In this document: positions 55,261 to 64,000 of the stretch, in pieces | Layout: every line of letters begins with the position of its first letter | How positions within the stretch are numbered: the first letter of the stretch is position 1 | From: Ectobius pallidus | Taxonomy: Eukaryota > Arthropoda > Insecta > Blattodea > Ectobiidae | Assembly: GCA_964059195.1 (NCBI GenBank) | Contig: CAXKWD010000007.1 | Span: 150,957,769-151,021,768, forward strand | Direction of reading: 5' to 3' | DNA: 64,000 nucleotides | The notes under the pieces: generated by a model | What the model saw: the letters and a program-made list of their open reading frames with translations, nothing else | Told to the model about the DNA's origin: nothing | Database searches by the model: none | Translations under genes and position numbers: made by a program

Positions 55261-55346
55261 GTTCCTAGACGATCAATATTTCCATCAATATGGTCCTCCG
55301 TCAATATTGAAGCGAATATTGACAATATTATTGATCGTCTAGGGAC
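55261..55346. repeat. short inverted repeat
   Basis: GTTCCTAGACGATCAATA and its near-complement TTGATCGTCTAGGGAC bound an 86-bp palindromic segment rich in 'caatatt'. It resembles the termini of the neighbouring element at 55394. Confidence 0.55.
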
Positions 55347-55719
55347 TACTTTAAAGCTTTTATCGAAGGGCCAGTGCTTAAGATTCTTTTAGCGGCCCTT
55401 ACACGATCAATAATATTGACAATACAGTATGATATTGACAATATTATTGATCATGTAAGGTGAAAAAAATAGTATTGACGGTCGATATTGAAGCGATATT
55501 GATGAAATCCAGATTTTCTTATCTAGGGGCGTCAATATTTAAAAGTGGAGGAGATATTGTCAATATTATGGAGAGTCTTGGGGTGGACGTCAATAATATT
55601 GTCAATACTCAGATGTTGCCGTGCTTTCGTAGGGTACGGAAGTGATCTTTGTGCGGAATATTATGGATTATACTATTGACCTTGAGAAAATATTTGAAGA
55701 TCTTGAAATAAAATGAAAT

Positions 55720-56138
55720 AAAAAAGATAGAACGCAAGGTCCGATTGCTAAACAAAATGAGCTTCTACAAAAGGTATGTTCATATTTGGAAAACTCGACG
55801 AACCCTGCAGCACCATACCGGCTATCTCAAAAGCTTGGGGAGAAAAACTGCTCACTTTAGATGCCAAGTAGAGACAGTTTGCTGAGAAAGCAATAAATTA
55901 CATGCTTTTTGAAGCAAGCTTGGGCACTCTCCATTGGAACTCCGTAAAAATAAATGAAGTATGTCAATGTCCATAGCCCTGTAAGTACCACACAACCGGG
56001 AACAAGTCGTGGCAGCACTTCATCCTTCTCCACATTTAATTGCTCTTCTCCTACTCACAGTGATAATCCACCACAACTAATCAACAACCAACATCAGGAT
56101 TTATCAGCGGCGACTTTTTTCAACACCTTCTCAGATTG
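55720..56138 (+). pseudogene. decayed transposon-encoded protein fragment
   Basis: Frames pieced by eye read SKAWGEKLLTLDAK, stop, RQFAEKAINYMLFEASLGTL, then in another frame PVSTTQPGTSRGSTSSFSTF to a terminal FNTFSD. The middle part loosely resembles the BESS-like C-terminal region of MADF proteins often carried by DNA transposons. At least one stop and frame changes make it a remnant. The family assignment is weak. Confidence 0.35.
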
Positions 56139-56213
56139 AGGATTTTGAATTTTGATTGCCTTATTTCTTGTTGTATTTTTCTTTGCTGTTTAATCAACAG
56201 CCTACATAATTAT

Positions 56214-56290
56214 CAGGGCCCGGATTCTGATGACCTAAAATTGTTTGAAAAGAGACCTATAAAATGACTCTAAATTCCCATGGAAAGACA
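56214..56290. repeat. terminal fragment of the 50937 hAT family
   Basis: 'cagggcccggattctgatga' and the next 40 bp match the left end of 50937-51695. The other end is missing. Confidence 0.7.
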
Positions 56291-56567
56291 TAATTTCACT
56301 TGTCCGAATGTTGGAAACAAACGTACTGAGCACATTTATTGATAAAATTATTGACAATAATATTGACCGTGTAGGGTATGGCGATATTGACGGTGGTACC
56401 CTCAAGAAGTTAACGGCTGTATTGACAATACTGGTATTGTCAATAATATTGATCGTGTAAGGGCCCCTTTTAGCTATCAAACTTGACCGGGTTGAACCCC
56501 TGATGCTGGGTTCAGAGGCCATGACTCAAAGAACTGAGCCACTAGAGCGACACTCAACATTTATAAC

Positions 56568-57288
56568 TAGACTTCGGACTTCTAGGTCGCCAAAAATGCT
56601 GTTTTAGGTACCTAAGATAGGCTCTAAAAATTGGAAAATAGGTTCTAAAAATCGTAAAAGTCTCTTATAAAATCGTTAAGTTGGCAATTTTCTGAAATAT
56701 CTCAACTGTAATGCAGAATATTATATTTATTGAAGTCATCAATAATCATGATAAAACACAGATATAGGCTACGCCTATGGTACACAGAATTATATAGGCC
56801 TGTATTACTACCATAACAGTGAAAACCTAATCCCTGCACCCAGAAGCTACGCACGCTAGCATATACAACACCCTTGAATCCCTCAGTGGTTCAGATAACT
56901 ACTTTTTTTTCTGGATGTGGGAGTCGGGAGAAAAAGACTACATTTTCTGGGGAATTCCAAGGAATTTTTCTACTGAAAACGAAACATTCCTTACTATTTA
57001 ACCACGTCATAAATGTGTCATGTACTGCACATTCCGAGCTAAAAATTTAGTACGAACTGAAAATAAATGCTACAATTTATAACGAAAAAGTAACTTATTT
57101 TGAACTTTAGAGGAAAACAAGCAAAAAAAGGCCATATTAGGCTCTAACGTAAAAATAGTCTGTTTTAGGTCCTATAAAAGTATCAGTTTTAGGCACAGTC
57201 ACTTATGAAACATGCATAGCCTATACAAGTTTTCGTCCATATACCACTTAAGGATTAAAATAGGTTTTTACCTAAAATCCGAAGTCTA
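56568..57288. mobile_element. hAT element with perfect 8-bp duplication
   Basis: Inverted ends TAGACTTCGGACTTCTAGG and CCTAAAATCCGAAGTCTA are flanked by TTTATAAC (56560-56567 and 57289-57296). 721 bp without a transposase frame. Confidence 0.85.
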
Positions 57289-57296
57289 TTTATAAC

Positions 57297-57744
57297 ACTG
57301 CCAGTTCTTAAAGGATTTCTGATTTCTGGAGATGAACTAATGTCGTAAGGAAAAAATTCCCAAGCGCCCTCTGTAACTGTGTTCCCTGTTACTTCTCAGA
57401 TCTTACGACCCTGAGGGCAACGTTCAAAGCTAAGTTACGCTTTGTCATCGTTAGGAGTAAACAAGACCGCATTATTTACCAAACAGTCCTCTCTTCACAT
57501 TCAAGTTTTAGCTTTAAACATTAGTTATGAACTGAAATGATGAACCCCTCTCAACTTACTGGTTATTAAATTTGAATAGAAGGATGGATGATCTTTAAAG
57601 CAGTGCACCAAGATGAAATAGTAACTTTTGGTTGGAATATTTGGATCTTGATCTACTTCTCAAACACATGTTTGTATTTAATTAAAATATAAGTTTTCAT
57701 GTATTGTCCTATCGTATAAAAAATAGTATCCTGTCAAAATAATG
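57297..57744. other. no recognised feature
   Basis: No frame or family match. Confidence 0.5.
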
Positions 57745-59033
57745 TACTACAAAATATTAGAATCGAGTGGAGAAATACGAATATCTGGGAGCAATAATAA
57801 CAGACACAATATTAAGGCAGAAGTTAAGTGTAGACTCAGATCAGGAAATGCCTGCATTTATGCAGTTCACAAACTCTTATCTTCTTGTCTTCTGTCCAGA
57901 ACACTGAAAATAAAAATTTATAAGACAATTATCCTGCCGGTTGTGTTATATGGATATGAGACATGGTCGCTTACTCTTCGGGAAGAACATAATCTGAGAG
58001 TAAGGGTCGTTAGGAAAATATTTTGGCTTAGAAGAGATGAAAATGGGGATTGGAGAAAACTACACAATGAGGAGCTTCATGACCTGTACTGTTCACCAGG
58101 TATAGTAAAGGTAATTAAATTACAGATGCAATGGGCTGGACCTGTTGCGCGCATGGGAGAGGAAAGACATAACTTATCTCAAAACTATTGAGTGGGAGAC
58201 CCGAAGGGAAAAGACCACCTGGAAGACCTAGAAGTAGGTGGGAGGACAATATTAGGAAAGATTTAAGGGAAGTGGGATTTGCGAGGAATGATTGGAAAGA
58301 ATTAGCACAGGATAGGGTTGATTGGCGGGCTCAGGTAAGCGCGGCAATGAACCTTCGGGTTCCATCTCTTCTCTATATATATAAAAGGCTTTGTCCTGAC
58401 TGACTGACTGAATGAATGACTGACTGACTGATTGACTGAATGACAGGAATCAACGTACAGCCTAAACTATAACAGGTAGAGACTTGGAATTTTGACAGTA
58501 CCTTCGTTTCATAATGTAGGTGCTCACTAAGAAAGGATTTTGAAAAATTCTGATTCTAAATGCCAAAAATTAAATGTTTTTGAAAATACTTAATCCCTTT
58601 TTACATAGAATTATCAATTCCAAATCACAGAATATATTGTTGCCAAATGGTATCAGGTGGGCTTGGAAAAAACAAATGAAATGCACTTTTGACAAATAAG
58701 AGAAGTTATCAAAATAATTCATGTTATAAATAAATATTACAGAATGAAATCCACTAAAATAATGGAATCACATAACTTTCTCTACCCTGGACATAGAGAA
58801 AACAAAACGAGGTATGGTAATGTGTGTAGTCGTTCTTCCTATTTCAAATTATAAATACCTATATAAGGACCTAGAATTTAAAACTGAAAATCCTTCATAA
58901 GTTAATTTCTAATTACAAAATACAAAACCCGGGCGACGCCGGGTCTTTTAAGCTAGTAAAATATATAATACTCCTTTAGCTTGCTAAGGAATTATCTATT
59001 GTCATTGAGTAACCAAGTAAGTAAGTAAATTCC
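57745..59033 (+). pseudogene. 5'-truncated LINE split by a Helitron
   Basis: The longest LINE copy here. It reads EYLGAII, then an open stretch CRLRSGNACIYAVHKLLSSC, LKIKIYKTIILPVVLYGYET, WSLTLREEHNLRV and WAGPVARMGEERH, then in another frame GRPEGKRPPGRPRSRWEDNI, RKDLREVGFARNDW, AAMNLRVP. The 3' UTR and tail resume at 58957 after the Helitron. Frameshifts and stops make it inactive. Confidence 0.85.
58365..58956 (+). mobile_element. non-autonomous Helitron with canonical ends
   Basis: Starts TCTCTTCTCTATATATAT and ends with a 6-bp hairpin, ACCCGG/CCGGGT (58927-58944), 8 nt and CTAG. It sits exactly between A and T, as Helitrons do, with no target duplication. The uninterrupted LINE sequence 'ggttccataaaatagataat' in other copies gives the empty site. 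592 bp, no Rep/helicase. Confidence 0.88.
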
Positions 59034-59506
59034 GAAAATATTGTTTAAAGTGTATTGGGGAATATCGAAAATTAAAATTATGTAAACAAAGGGCATAATA
59101 GTTATTTCCAATGGTAATAGGAAGAAAATGTTTGCATATGACTTGTATTTGTAACAGTGTACCATTTTTGTCATCAAAGTTTCAACATAATTTTGGGGAT
59201 GAAAGATTCCGACTCTTTCTTAGCACGTGCTCAGAACAGGGCAAGAATAAGGTCATATTTTTCACGCCACATGTTGAATAGCTCGAGGAAATTTCTCCTG
59301 TTTCTGTGCAACGTAAGCATAAGCAATGACCTTGTTAAGAGTTGTGCTCTGGATTCGAACCCCGAGGGCTGCATGTTGCTACCAAACACCATAAACATTA
59401 CACCTGCTCCTGATAAAGACCCCACATTGAGATTTGCCATACTTCCCAAACACATAAGATCTTAGATGTACTGTTCGTGTCATTTTAAGAAGACCTCTTT
59501 CCAAAC
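59034..59506. other. no recognised gene
   Basis: Opposed frames of 102 codons (59157-59465 plus) and 74 codons (minus) lack motifs. A B-box-like 'ggggttcgaatcc' on the minus strand suggests an unrecognised SINE. Confidence 0.4.
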
Positions 59507-59800
59507 CGACCGCCGGCGTCACTGACTACAGATCCTTTGGCCCGGGTTCGATCCACGGTACCTCCTCGGATTTTTCTGAGGTAGGGAGGTCTGGTAGGGG
59601 TGCACTCAGCCTCGTGATTCAAATAGAGGAGCTACTTGATAGAGAAGTAGCGGCTCCGGTCATGGAAACCACCATTAACGGCCGTAGGTGTCGGCATGCT
59701 GACCACATGACCCCCAATCCTGCGGTCTGCCTATGGTAGATGACGCAGCGGTCGGGTTGTAGGCCTTATCCTTTCTGGGATGTTAGCGCCACGGAGTTTC
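59507..59800 (+). mobile_element. tRNA-derived SINE family A, most complete copy
   Basis: The head 'gaccgccggcgtcactgac' with B-box-like GGGTTCGATCCACGG is followed by 'gcactcagcctcgtgattca', 'gaaaccaccattaacggccg', 'gatgacgcagcggtcggg' and a 3' end 'gttagcgccacgg'. Confidence 0.8.
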
Positions 59801-60264
59801 TCGTTCCAAACCATCGCCTATCTACAAAAGAATATAATAGCATTGTTCCCTAATCTGAAAATCCGCACCGACAAAGAACAGGTGCTCTTGTAGTCGCGAG
59901 GATTTCACCGGTGTTGCCGCTGTCATTCACCACTTCTCAAGTGAAGTAAACGTGCTGTGGTACGTATTTGGCAACATGTTCTGGACTGCAGACAAGTGTG
60001 AATACGCCTAATTACCTCTCTATTCACTGATTGACAGGTCGAAGAAGATTAGGGTGGCAGCAGGTAGTTGCAGTTCTTGAAAAAAAAGTATTTAAGAAGT
60101 GGCACCCACATTATTAAAAAATACAGTTTTCGGGAAAATGTCTCCATATTTGTATGATTGAACAGCATTGAACAGCATAGCCTACTACATTTCGTATTTG
60201 GGTTAGATAACTTATCTTCTGAAGAAGTAACAGGTCAGAAAGGTTGGTGAAGACTTTATCTTAA
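59801..60264. other. no recognised feature
   Basis: No frame or family match seen. Confidence 0.45.
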
Positions 60265-60793
60265 TACTCGTTTGCTCATTGGGGGCTCCGCTCCCAAACC
60301 CTCACTGAGGTTCTCGGGAAAGGTTTTTTAAAAGATCTATGGGAGATAGAGTGCGTGTATTTAGTCTGCTGCATTGGCTATTACCTTTTTGCCACAATAA
60401 ACCTGAAAAATTAACAGATAGAAGAAAATGTTATTTCTAGACAAAAAATGTTAATTGGATTGAATTAATTATGAACCTGGGACCTCCAGAATGCGAGTCC
60501 AAGAGTTACATTCTCGACCACCCCGTTAGGTTTACGGAAATAATTATTTTTAAACTTTCAGAGTCCTATGTGAACACTGTTTGATAATACCGTTGCCGTG
60601 GAAACCTATCCCTTTTTCGGGTGTTTTTAGGGCTAAAAATTAAAAAAAAAAAACTTTTGGAATTTTCCTGTGGTTTACAGCCTAACAGCTATAAGTGCAC
60701 CAAATTTCAAGTTTCTAGTTCATCTGGAAGTGTGCAAACATTAATGTGAGTGAGTGAGTGAGTGATTCAGCCATGTGGCTTTATATATAGGGA
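60265..60793 (-). mobile_element. Helitron-like non-autonomous element, copy 2 (interrupted)
   Basis: Same start (TCCCTATATATAAAGCCACA) and end (GGAGCGGAGCCCCC then AATGAGCAAACGAGTA) as 24451-24818. A SINE E fragment at about 60372-60545 interrupts it between 'attacctttt' and 'ctttcagag', which are contiguous in copy 1. Confidence 0.55.
60372..60545 (-). mobile_element. SINE family E head fragment
   Basis: On the minus strand 'cggggtggtcgagaatgtaa' with 'cttggactcgcattctgga' and 'ggtcccaggttca' match the family E head. The body is missing. Confidence 0.65.
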
Positions 60794-60889
60794 TTGTTGT
60801 CACTTTCAAAAAAGAAAACTGATCTTACTATTTTGTTTAATTTCTTAAAGATTTACGGTATGCGCCGAACACCTATACCCTTAGCAAAC

Positions 60890-61116
60890 ATTGATGGTGA
60901 TTGAGGCCAGGTAGGTTCCTTCACCTTCAAGCACCCTCACATTTACAAGGGCAGGAGATTAGGACCAACCGTAATTTACGCCCAATGAGTCACCTAGTCT
61001 ACTTCAATCAATCTTAGATTTTTTTAATATGTCATTTTATCTTAAAATGTTTGTTATATATCAATTCTACACATAATTACAAGAAAATGACACCAAACAA
61101 TGTATAATTTACTCAA
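60890..61116. repeat. dispersed repeat, copy 2 of 2
   Basis: Reverse-complement match to about 30-265. Confidence 0.6.
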
Positions 61117-61519
61117 CCGCCATCCCTGTTAGCTAAGGGTATTCACCCCAAGGATTGCTCCTGACATGCATTCCTGTTAGATATTAACTCGACTTCAGGG
61201 CTCGCCCTGTTCAGGGTTATAGAACCACTAGATGGATTAGGCGAATTGAAAAATCCCAGAGACTGCATCGAGGATCAAACACGATGTTTTCTTGTCTGTA
61301 GAGCACTGCTTCAACCCGCTGTACTACGACTTACCTCTATAACTTTTTAGAAGACTATTCCACTCATACGCCGTGTGTATATTAACCAATGACGTTTAGT
61401 AATCTCTCGGATATAGCCCGATCACGGTCGTTTATCATATAATATCAACTCGGATCGCAAGGATGCAATTTTATCTGATAAAACGTCAGTTCTTTACTGG
61501 ACACGTAGGGCATCAACAA
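61117..61519. other. no recognised gene
   Basis: Possibly a degenerate SINE on the minus strand ('gtgtttgatcctcgatgca' resembles a B box), but no second copy supports it. Confidence 0.35.
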
Positions 61520-61751
61520 GCGGTAATATATTATCATAAAATAGGTACTAAACTTGGCTTTACTCCGGTACTGGTCAACCGATTTTGTCCAATATCAACA
61601 GGCTTCTTTCCATGGAAGTTATAAATGCGTATACCAAATTTCATGAACATCCGGTAAAGCGTATTTGAGTTATCGCGCATACAGACACACGGACAGACAG
61701 ACATTTCCCTTCCTCCACACATTTAATAAAGTACCATACCGGCACTTATTA
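61520..61751 (-). mobile_element. dispersed family M element, 5' part
   Basis: Matches the 5' part of family M, from 'aagtgccggtatggtac' on the minus strand through 'taactcaaatacgctttacc' to 'cataaaataggtac'. Confidence 0.72.
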
Positions 61752-61989
61752 ATGGAATAGGCTACTGTCTTAAAAAATTAAATGACCTTACTTATTAAGG
61801 AAATTATATTAAAATTAGTGAGCAAAACTGCACTGAAAAATTATTTTGCAAGAAGAGAAAAGTTTCCCTGACCAGAACATTCATTCGAGACCGTCAGAAA
61901 GAGCTCCGATGTCTCCCGAGGTCTACAGACCCCACTTTGAAAACCATTGGTGAAAGGTCTGGATAACGAACACATTATACATCCACTCA

Positions 61990-62340
61990 CACTCACTCAC
62001 TCAATGGCAATAGACAATTCCTCAGCAAGCTAAAGGAATATTATCTATTTCATGGAACCCGAAGGTTCATTGCCGCGCTTACCTGAGTCCGCCATTCAAC
62101 CCTATTCTGTGCTAACTCCATCCAATCATCCCTAGCAAATTCTGCTTTCCTTATACTTATCCTAATATTGTCCTCCCACCAACGTCTAGGTCTTCCGCGT
62201 GGTCCTTTACCTTCGGGTCTCCCAGTCAATACTTTTAGATATGTATTTCCTCCCCCATGCGTGCAATATGTCCAGCCCATTTCATCCTTTGCGATTTAAT
62301 TACCCTTAATACATCCGGTGAAGCGTTCAGGTCATGAAGC
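61990..62340 (-). pseudogene. 5'-truncated LINE 3' end
   Basis: The minus-strand reading includes LKVLTGRPEGKGPRGRPRRW, WEDNIR, EFARDDWMELAQNRVEWR and AAMNLRVP, then the family 3' UTR and a (GAGT)-like tail. Frameshifts in the upstream part. Confidence 0.82.
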
Positions 62341-62855
62341 ACATATTATAGCCTACATTACAGAAATAAGTTATATTCTAAAACTAAGTTTTTCTTATAT
62401 TAGAATACTTTCATTCTTTTTTTTTTTAACATCATGGCCATCATACTTTTCTGAATACCATGTTTAAGAAAATATTGATCTTGTGACTTCAAGGCTAGAG
62501 GAAGAACAGTGACGTTTGTTTACGTAAAGGTCTTTCACCCCGTTCCTCCTTGGCTTTCTTTCTTTGGCTTTCTCTTTCGTTGACCGTGCGCTCTTGAAAT
62601 TCCAAGATGCTCCCAGCCATGTCAACACCTTCAGCGCACACGAATATTGTACAGGAAAGGCCATTCTGTACAATAAGTACAGATCCATGAAACTCGCTAG
62701 ACGCGATAGCACTATTTGTTCCATTTTCGACAAATTTTTGAAAACTTTTTCCCTAGCCGCCACAAAAAACAAAACAAAAACAAACAAACAAAAAACAAAA
62801 AAACAAAAAAAAACAAAAACGGAAATAACGCTTGTTCGTAACCGAGTTTTAGTTA
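62341..62855. other. no recognised gene
   Basis: Opposed frames of 107 codons (62464-62787 minus) and 105 codons (62564-62881 plus) have no recognised motif. An (AAAC)n-rich tract lies at 62765-62820. Confidence 0.4.
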
Positions 62856-62856
62856 T

Positions 62857-63745
62857 TAAGTGCCAGTATGGTACTTTATGAGATTGTGTGGGGAAGGGAA
62901 ATTTCTGTCTGTCTGTCCGTATGTCTGTACGCGCGATAACTCAAATACGCTTTATCGGATTTTCATGAAACTTGGTATACGCATTTATAACGTCCATGGG
63001 AAGAACCCTATTTATATTGGACAAAATCAGTTTACCGGTACCGAAGTAAAGGCCAATTTAGTGCTTATTTTATGGTAATATATTAGAAAGAATTTATCAA
63101 ATGCAAATTAGTTATCATGACAACATATTGTTTTACTGTATTCATGTAGGGCTTTGGAAATTGCAATACAGTTAGCTATGACAAATAATATTATTCCTTC
63201 ACACACGCTTATGAAAGTAGATCGTTAAATTGCGCGAGGTAGCTGAAATGGTAACGTCTTGGACTCACATTATGGTTGTTCCTGGTTCAATTCCCGTAGC
63301 CGGCCAATTTGACATATCTTTTTTGTATTTTTATGTGAGTGTGCGATTGTCAAGATATCACAGATCTGTATACAAGTGCTTTGCAGATGACAAGCCGTTT
63401 CTTCCTTCTCCTGCTTAGACACTCGGTCCAATCAGAGACGGCGAGACGGAGGGAAGACTCTCACTGCTAGCGGCAGTGCTTTAGCCCGTACAGGTGATTG
63501 GCGGTGAAGGAAAAGGCTTCTCATATGAAAAATACTTATAGTTCTGCTGATGCTGAACAATTTAAAGCTGATTAAAAGAACTAGACCTTTGTTCTCCCTG
63601 AAGCTCTACTTAATGAATGAATCTGGAGCTTACCTCGGAAATCAATTAAAAAAAACAACTTATTTTCTGCATATCATAATTGCAATTATAACTGATTGAA
63701 CAAAAGCATACTGGCCCTTTGTTACATCAGTTTACCTGATTTTAT
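62857..63745 (+). mobile_element. dispersed family M element with internal SINE E sequence
   Basis: Starts 'aagtgccagtatggtac' and ends 'catcagtttacctgatttta'. Between about 63225 and 63575 it carries extra sequence beginning with a SINE E head (63225-63330: 'gcgaggtagctgaaatggta', B box GGTTCAATTCCC). The copy at 44740 shares the end of that insert, so this is a subfamily. Confidence 0.75.
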
Positions 63746-63836
63746 TGATTATGCATAGCTTATATTTTCATTGAAAGGTGGGACTTAACATGAAATACTG
63801 TATAAGCAAATCATAAACAAGACTTTTTTCTTACAG

Positions 63837-63877
63837 GGAATTCTCGTGTTCCATCAGATGTGTCAGGACAACAACTG
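63837..63877 (+). other. candidate small internal exon of a host gene
   Basis: A strong acceptor (ttttttcttacag|) precedes 41 nt that end at CTG|GTAAGT, a near-consensus donor. One frame reads NSRVPSDVSGQQL without a stop. No repeat match was noticed for this segment. Suggestive only. Confidence 0.3.
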
Positions 63878-64000
63878 GTAAGTGCTCTGAATTAAATTCT
63901 ATGTAGAGTGAGCTGTACTCAAGGGGAGATGGTAGTTAACGCTAGCAAAATGATAGAAAATATAGCGTATGTTCAAGAAGCCATAACTCAGGTGTCAACA

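Larger units (their letters stand above)
55394..56466. mobile_element. unclassified TIR element with perfect 8-bp duplication
   Basis: Termini of about 31 bp (GGCCCTTACACGATCAATAA and its inverse at the right) are flanked by CTTTTAGC on both sides (55386-55393 and 56467-56474). The G-rich terminus is not the usual hAT form; Merlin or another superfamily is possible. Subterminal regions are full of 'gtcaatatt'/'aatattgac' motifs. The interior holds a decayed gene and a fragment of the 50937 hAT family. Confidence 0.72.

Noticed and set aside
62464..62881. Protein-coding gene from the 105- and 107-codon opposed frames
   Set aside because: The frames mirror each other on opposite strands, lack motifs, and one ends in an (AAAC)n tract.

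Overview
This window looks like transposon-dense intergenic or intronic DNA from an animal, most likely an insect. A cockroach (Blattodea) is my best guess, from the abundance of non-LTR retrotransposon 3' ends with (GTAA)n tails and tRNA-derived SINEs. That guess rests on recall and is not proven by the sequence. The DNA is AT-rich. I see no bacterial-type operons, no CRISPR array, no rRNA gene and no convincing multi-exon host gene. Only two long intact reading frames exist, and both encode DNA transposases.

Layout. 1.0-5.6 kb: a hAT-type element interrupted by an intact pogo-superfamily transposon whose 623-aa transposase carries a C-terminal PHD finger. 6.4-12.4 kb: a TTAA-flanked element, hAT-type elements, SINEs and a LINE 3' end. 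13-16.5 kb: two copies of a dispersed repeat called family M here (one with a triplicated module) and hAT elements, one retaining a decayed C-terminal dimerisation region. 16.9-26.2 kb: hAT, LINE ends, SINEs, and a head-to-head palindromic tRNA-SINE at 24.0-24.3 kb. 28.9-29.5 kb: a P-element-like element with a broken THAP exon. 30-37.3 kb: Harbinger-like elements, LINE fragments and family M. 37.8-39.4 kb: a TA-flanked inverted-repeat element with one arm split by a second palindromic SINE and the other by a hAT. 40.2-40.6 kb: a 5'-truncated poly(A) retrocopy of an unidentified mRNA. 46-51.7 kb: a hAT with clustered ATCGATG motifs, a LINE end, an intact DD41D Tc1/mariner-family transposon with 119-bp terminal repeats, and another hAT. 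51.9-59 kb: a SINE split by a Harbinger-like element, an unclassified TIR element with an 8-bp target duplication, a hAT, and a LINE split by a Helitron with a reconstructible empty site. 59.5-64 kb: SINEs, a Helitron-like copy, family M, and a small candidate host exon near the right edge.

How it fits together. The autonomous elements present (pogo-PHD and DD41D) could in principle act on their own ends. Most of the rest are internally deleted, non-autonomous or 5'-truncated. Nesting gives relative ages: hosts (hAT 1388-5605, SINE 51908-53645, LINE 57745-59033, TIR element 37848-39427) are older than the elements inside them. All element classifications are from termini, target duplications and motifs read by eye. 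No database search was run.
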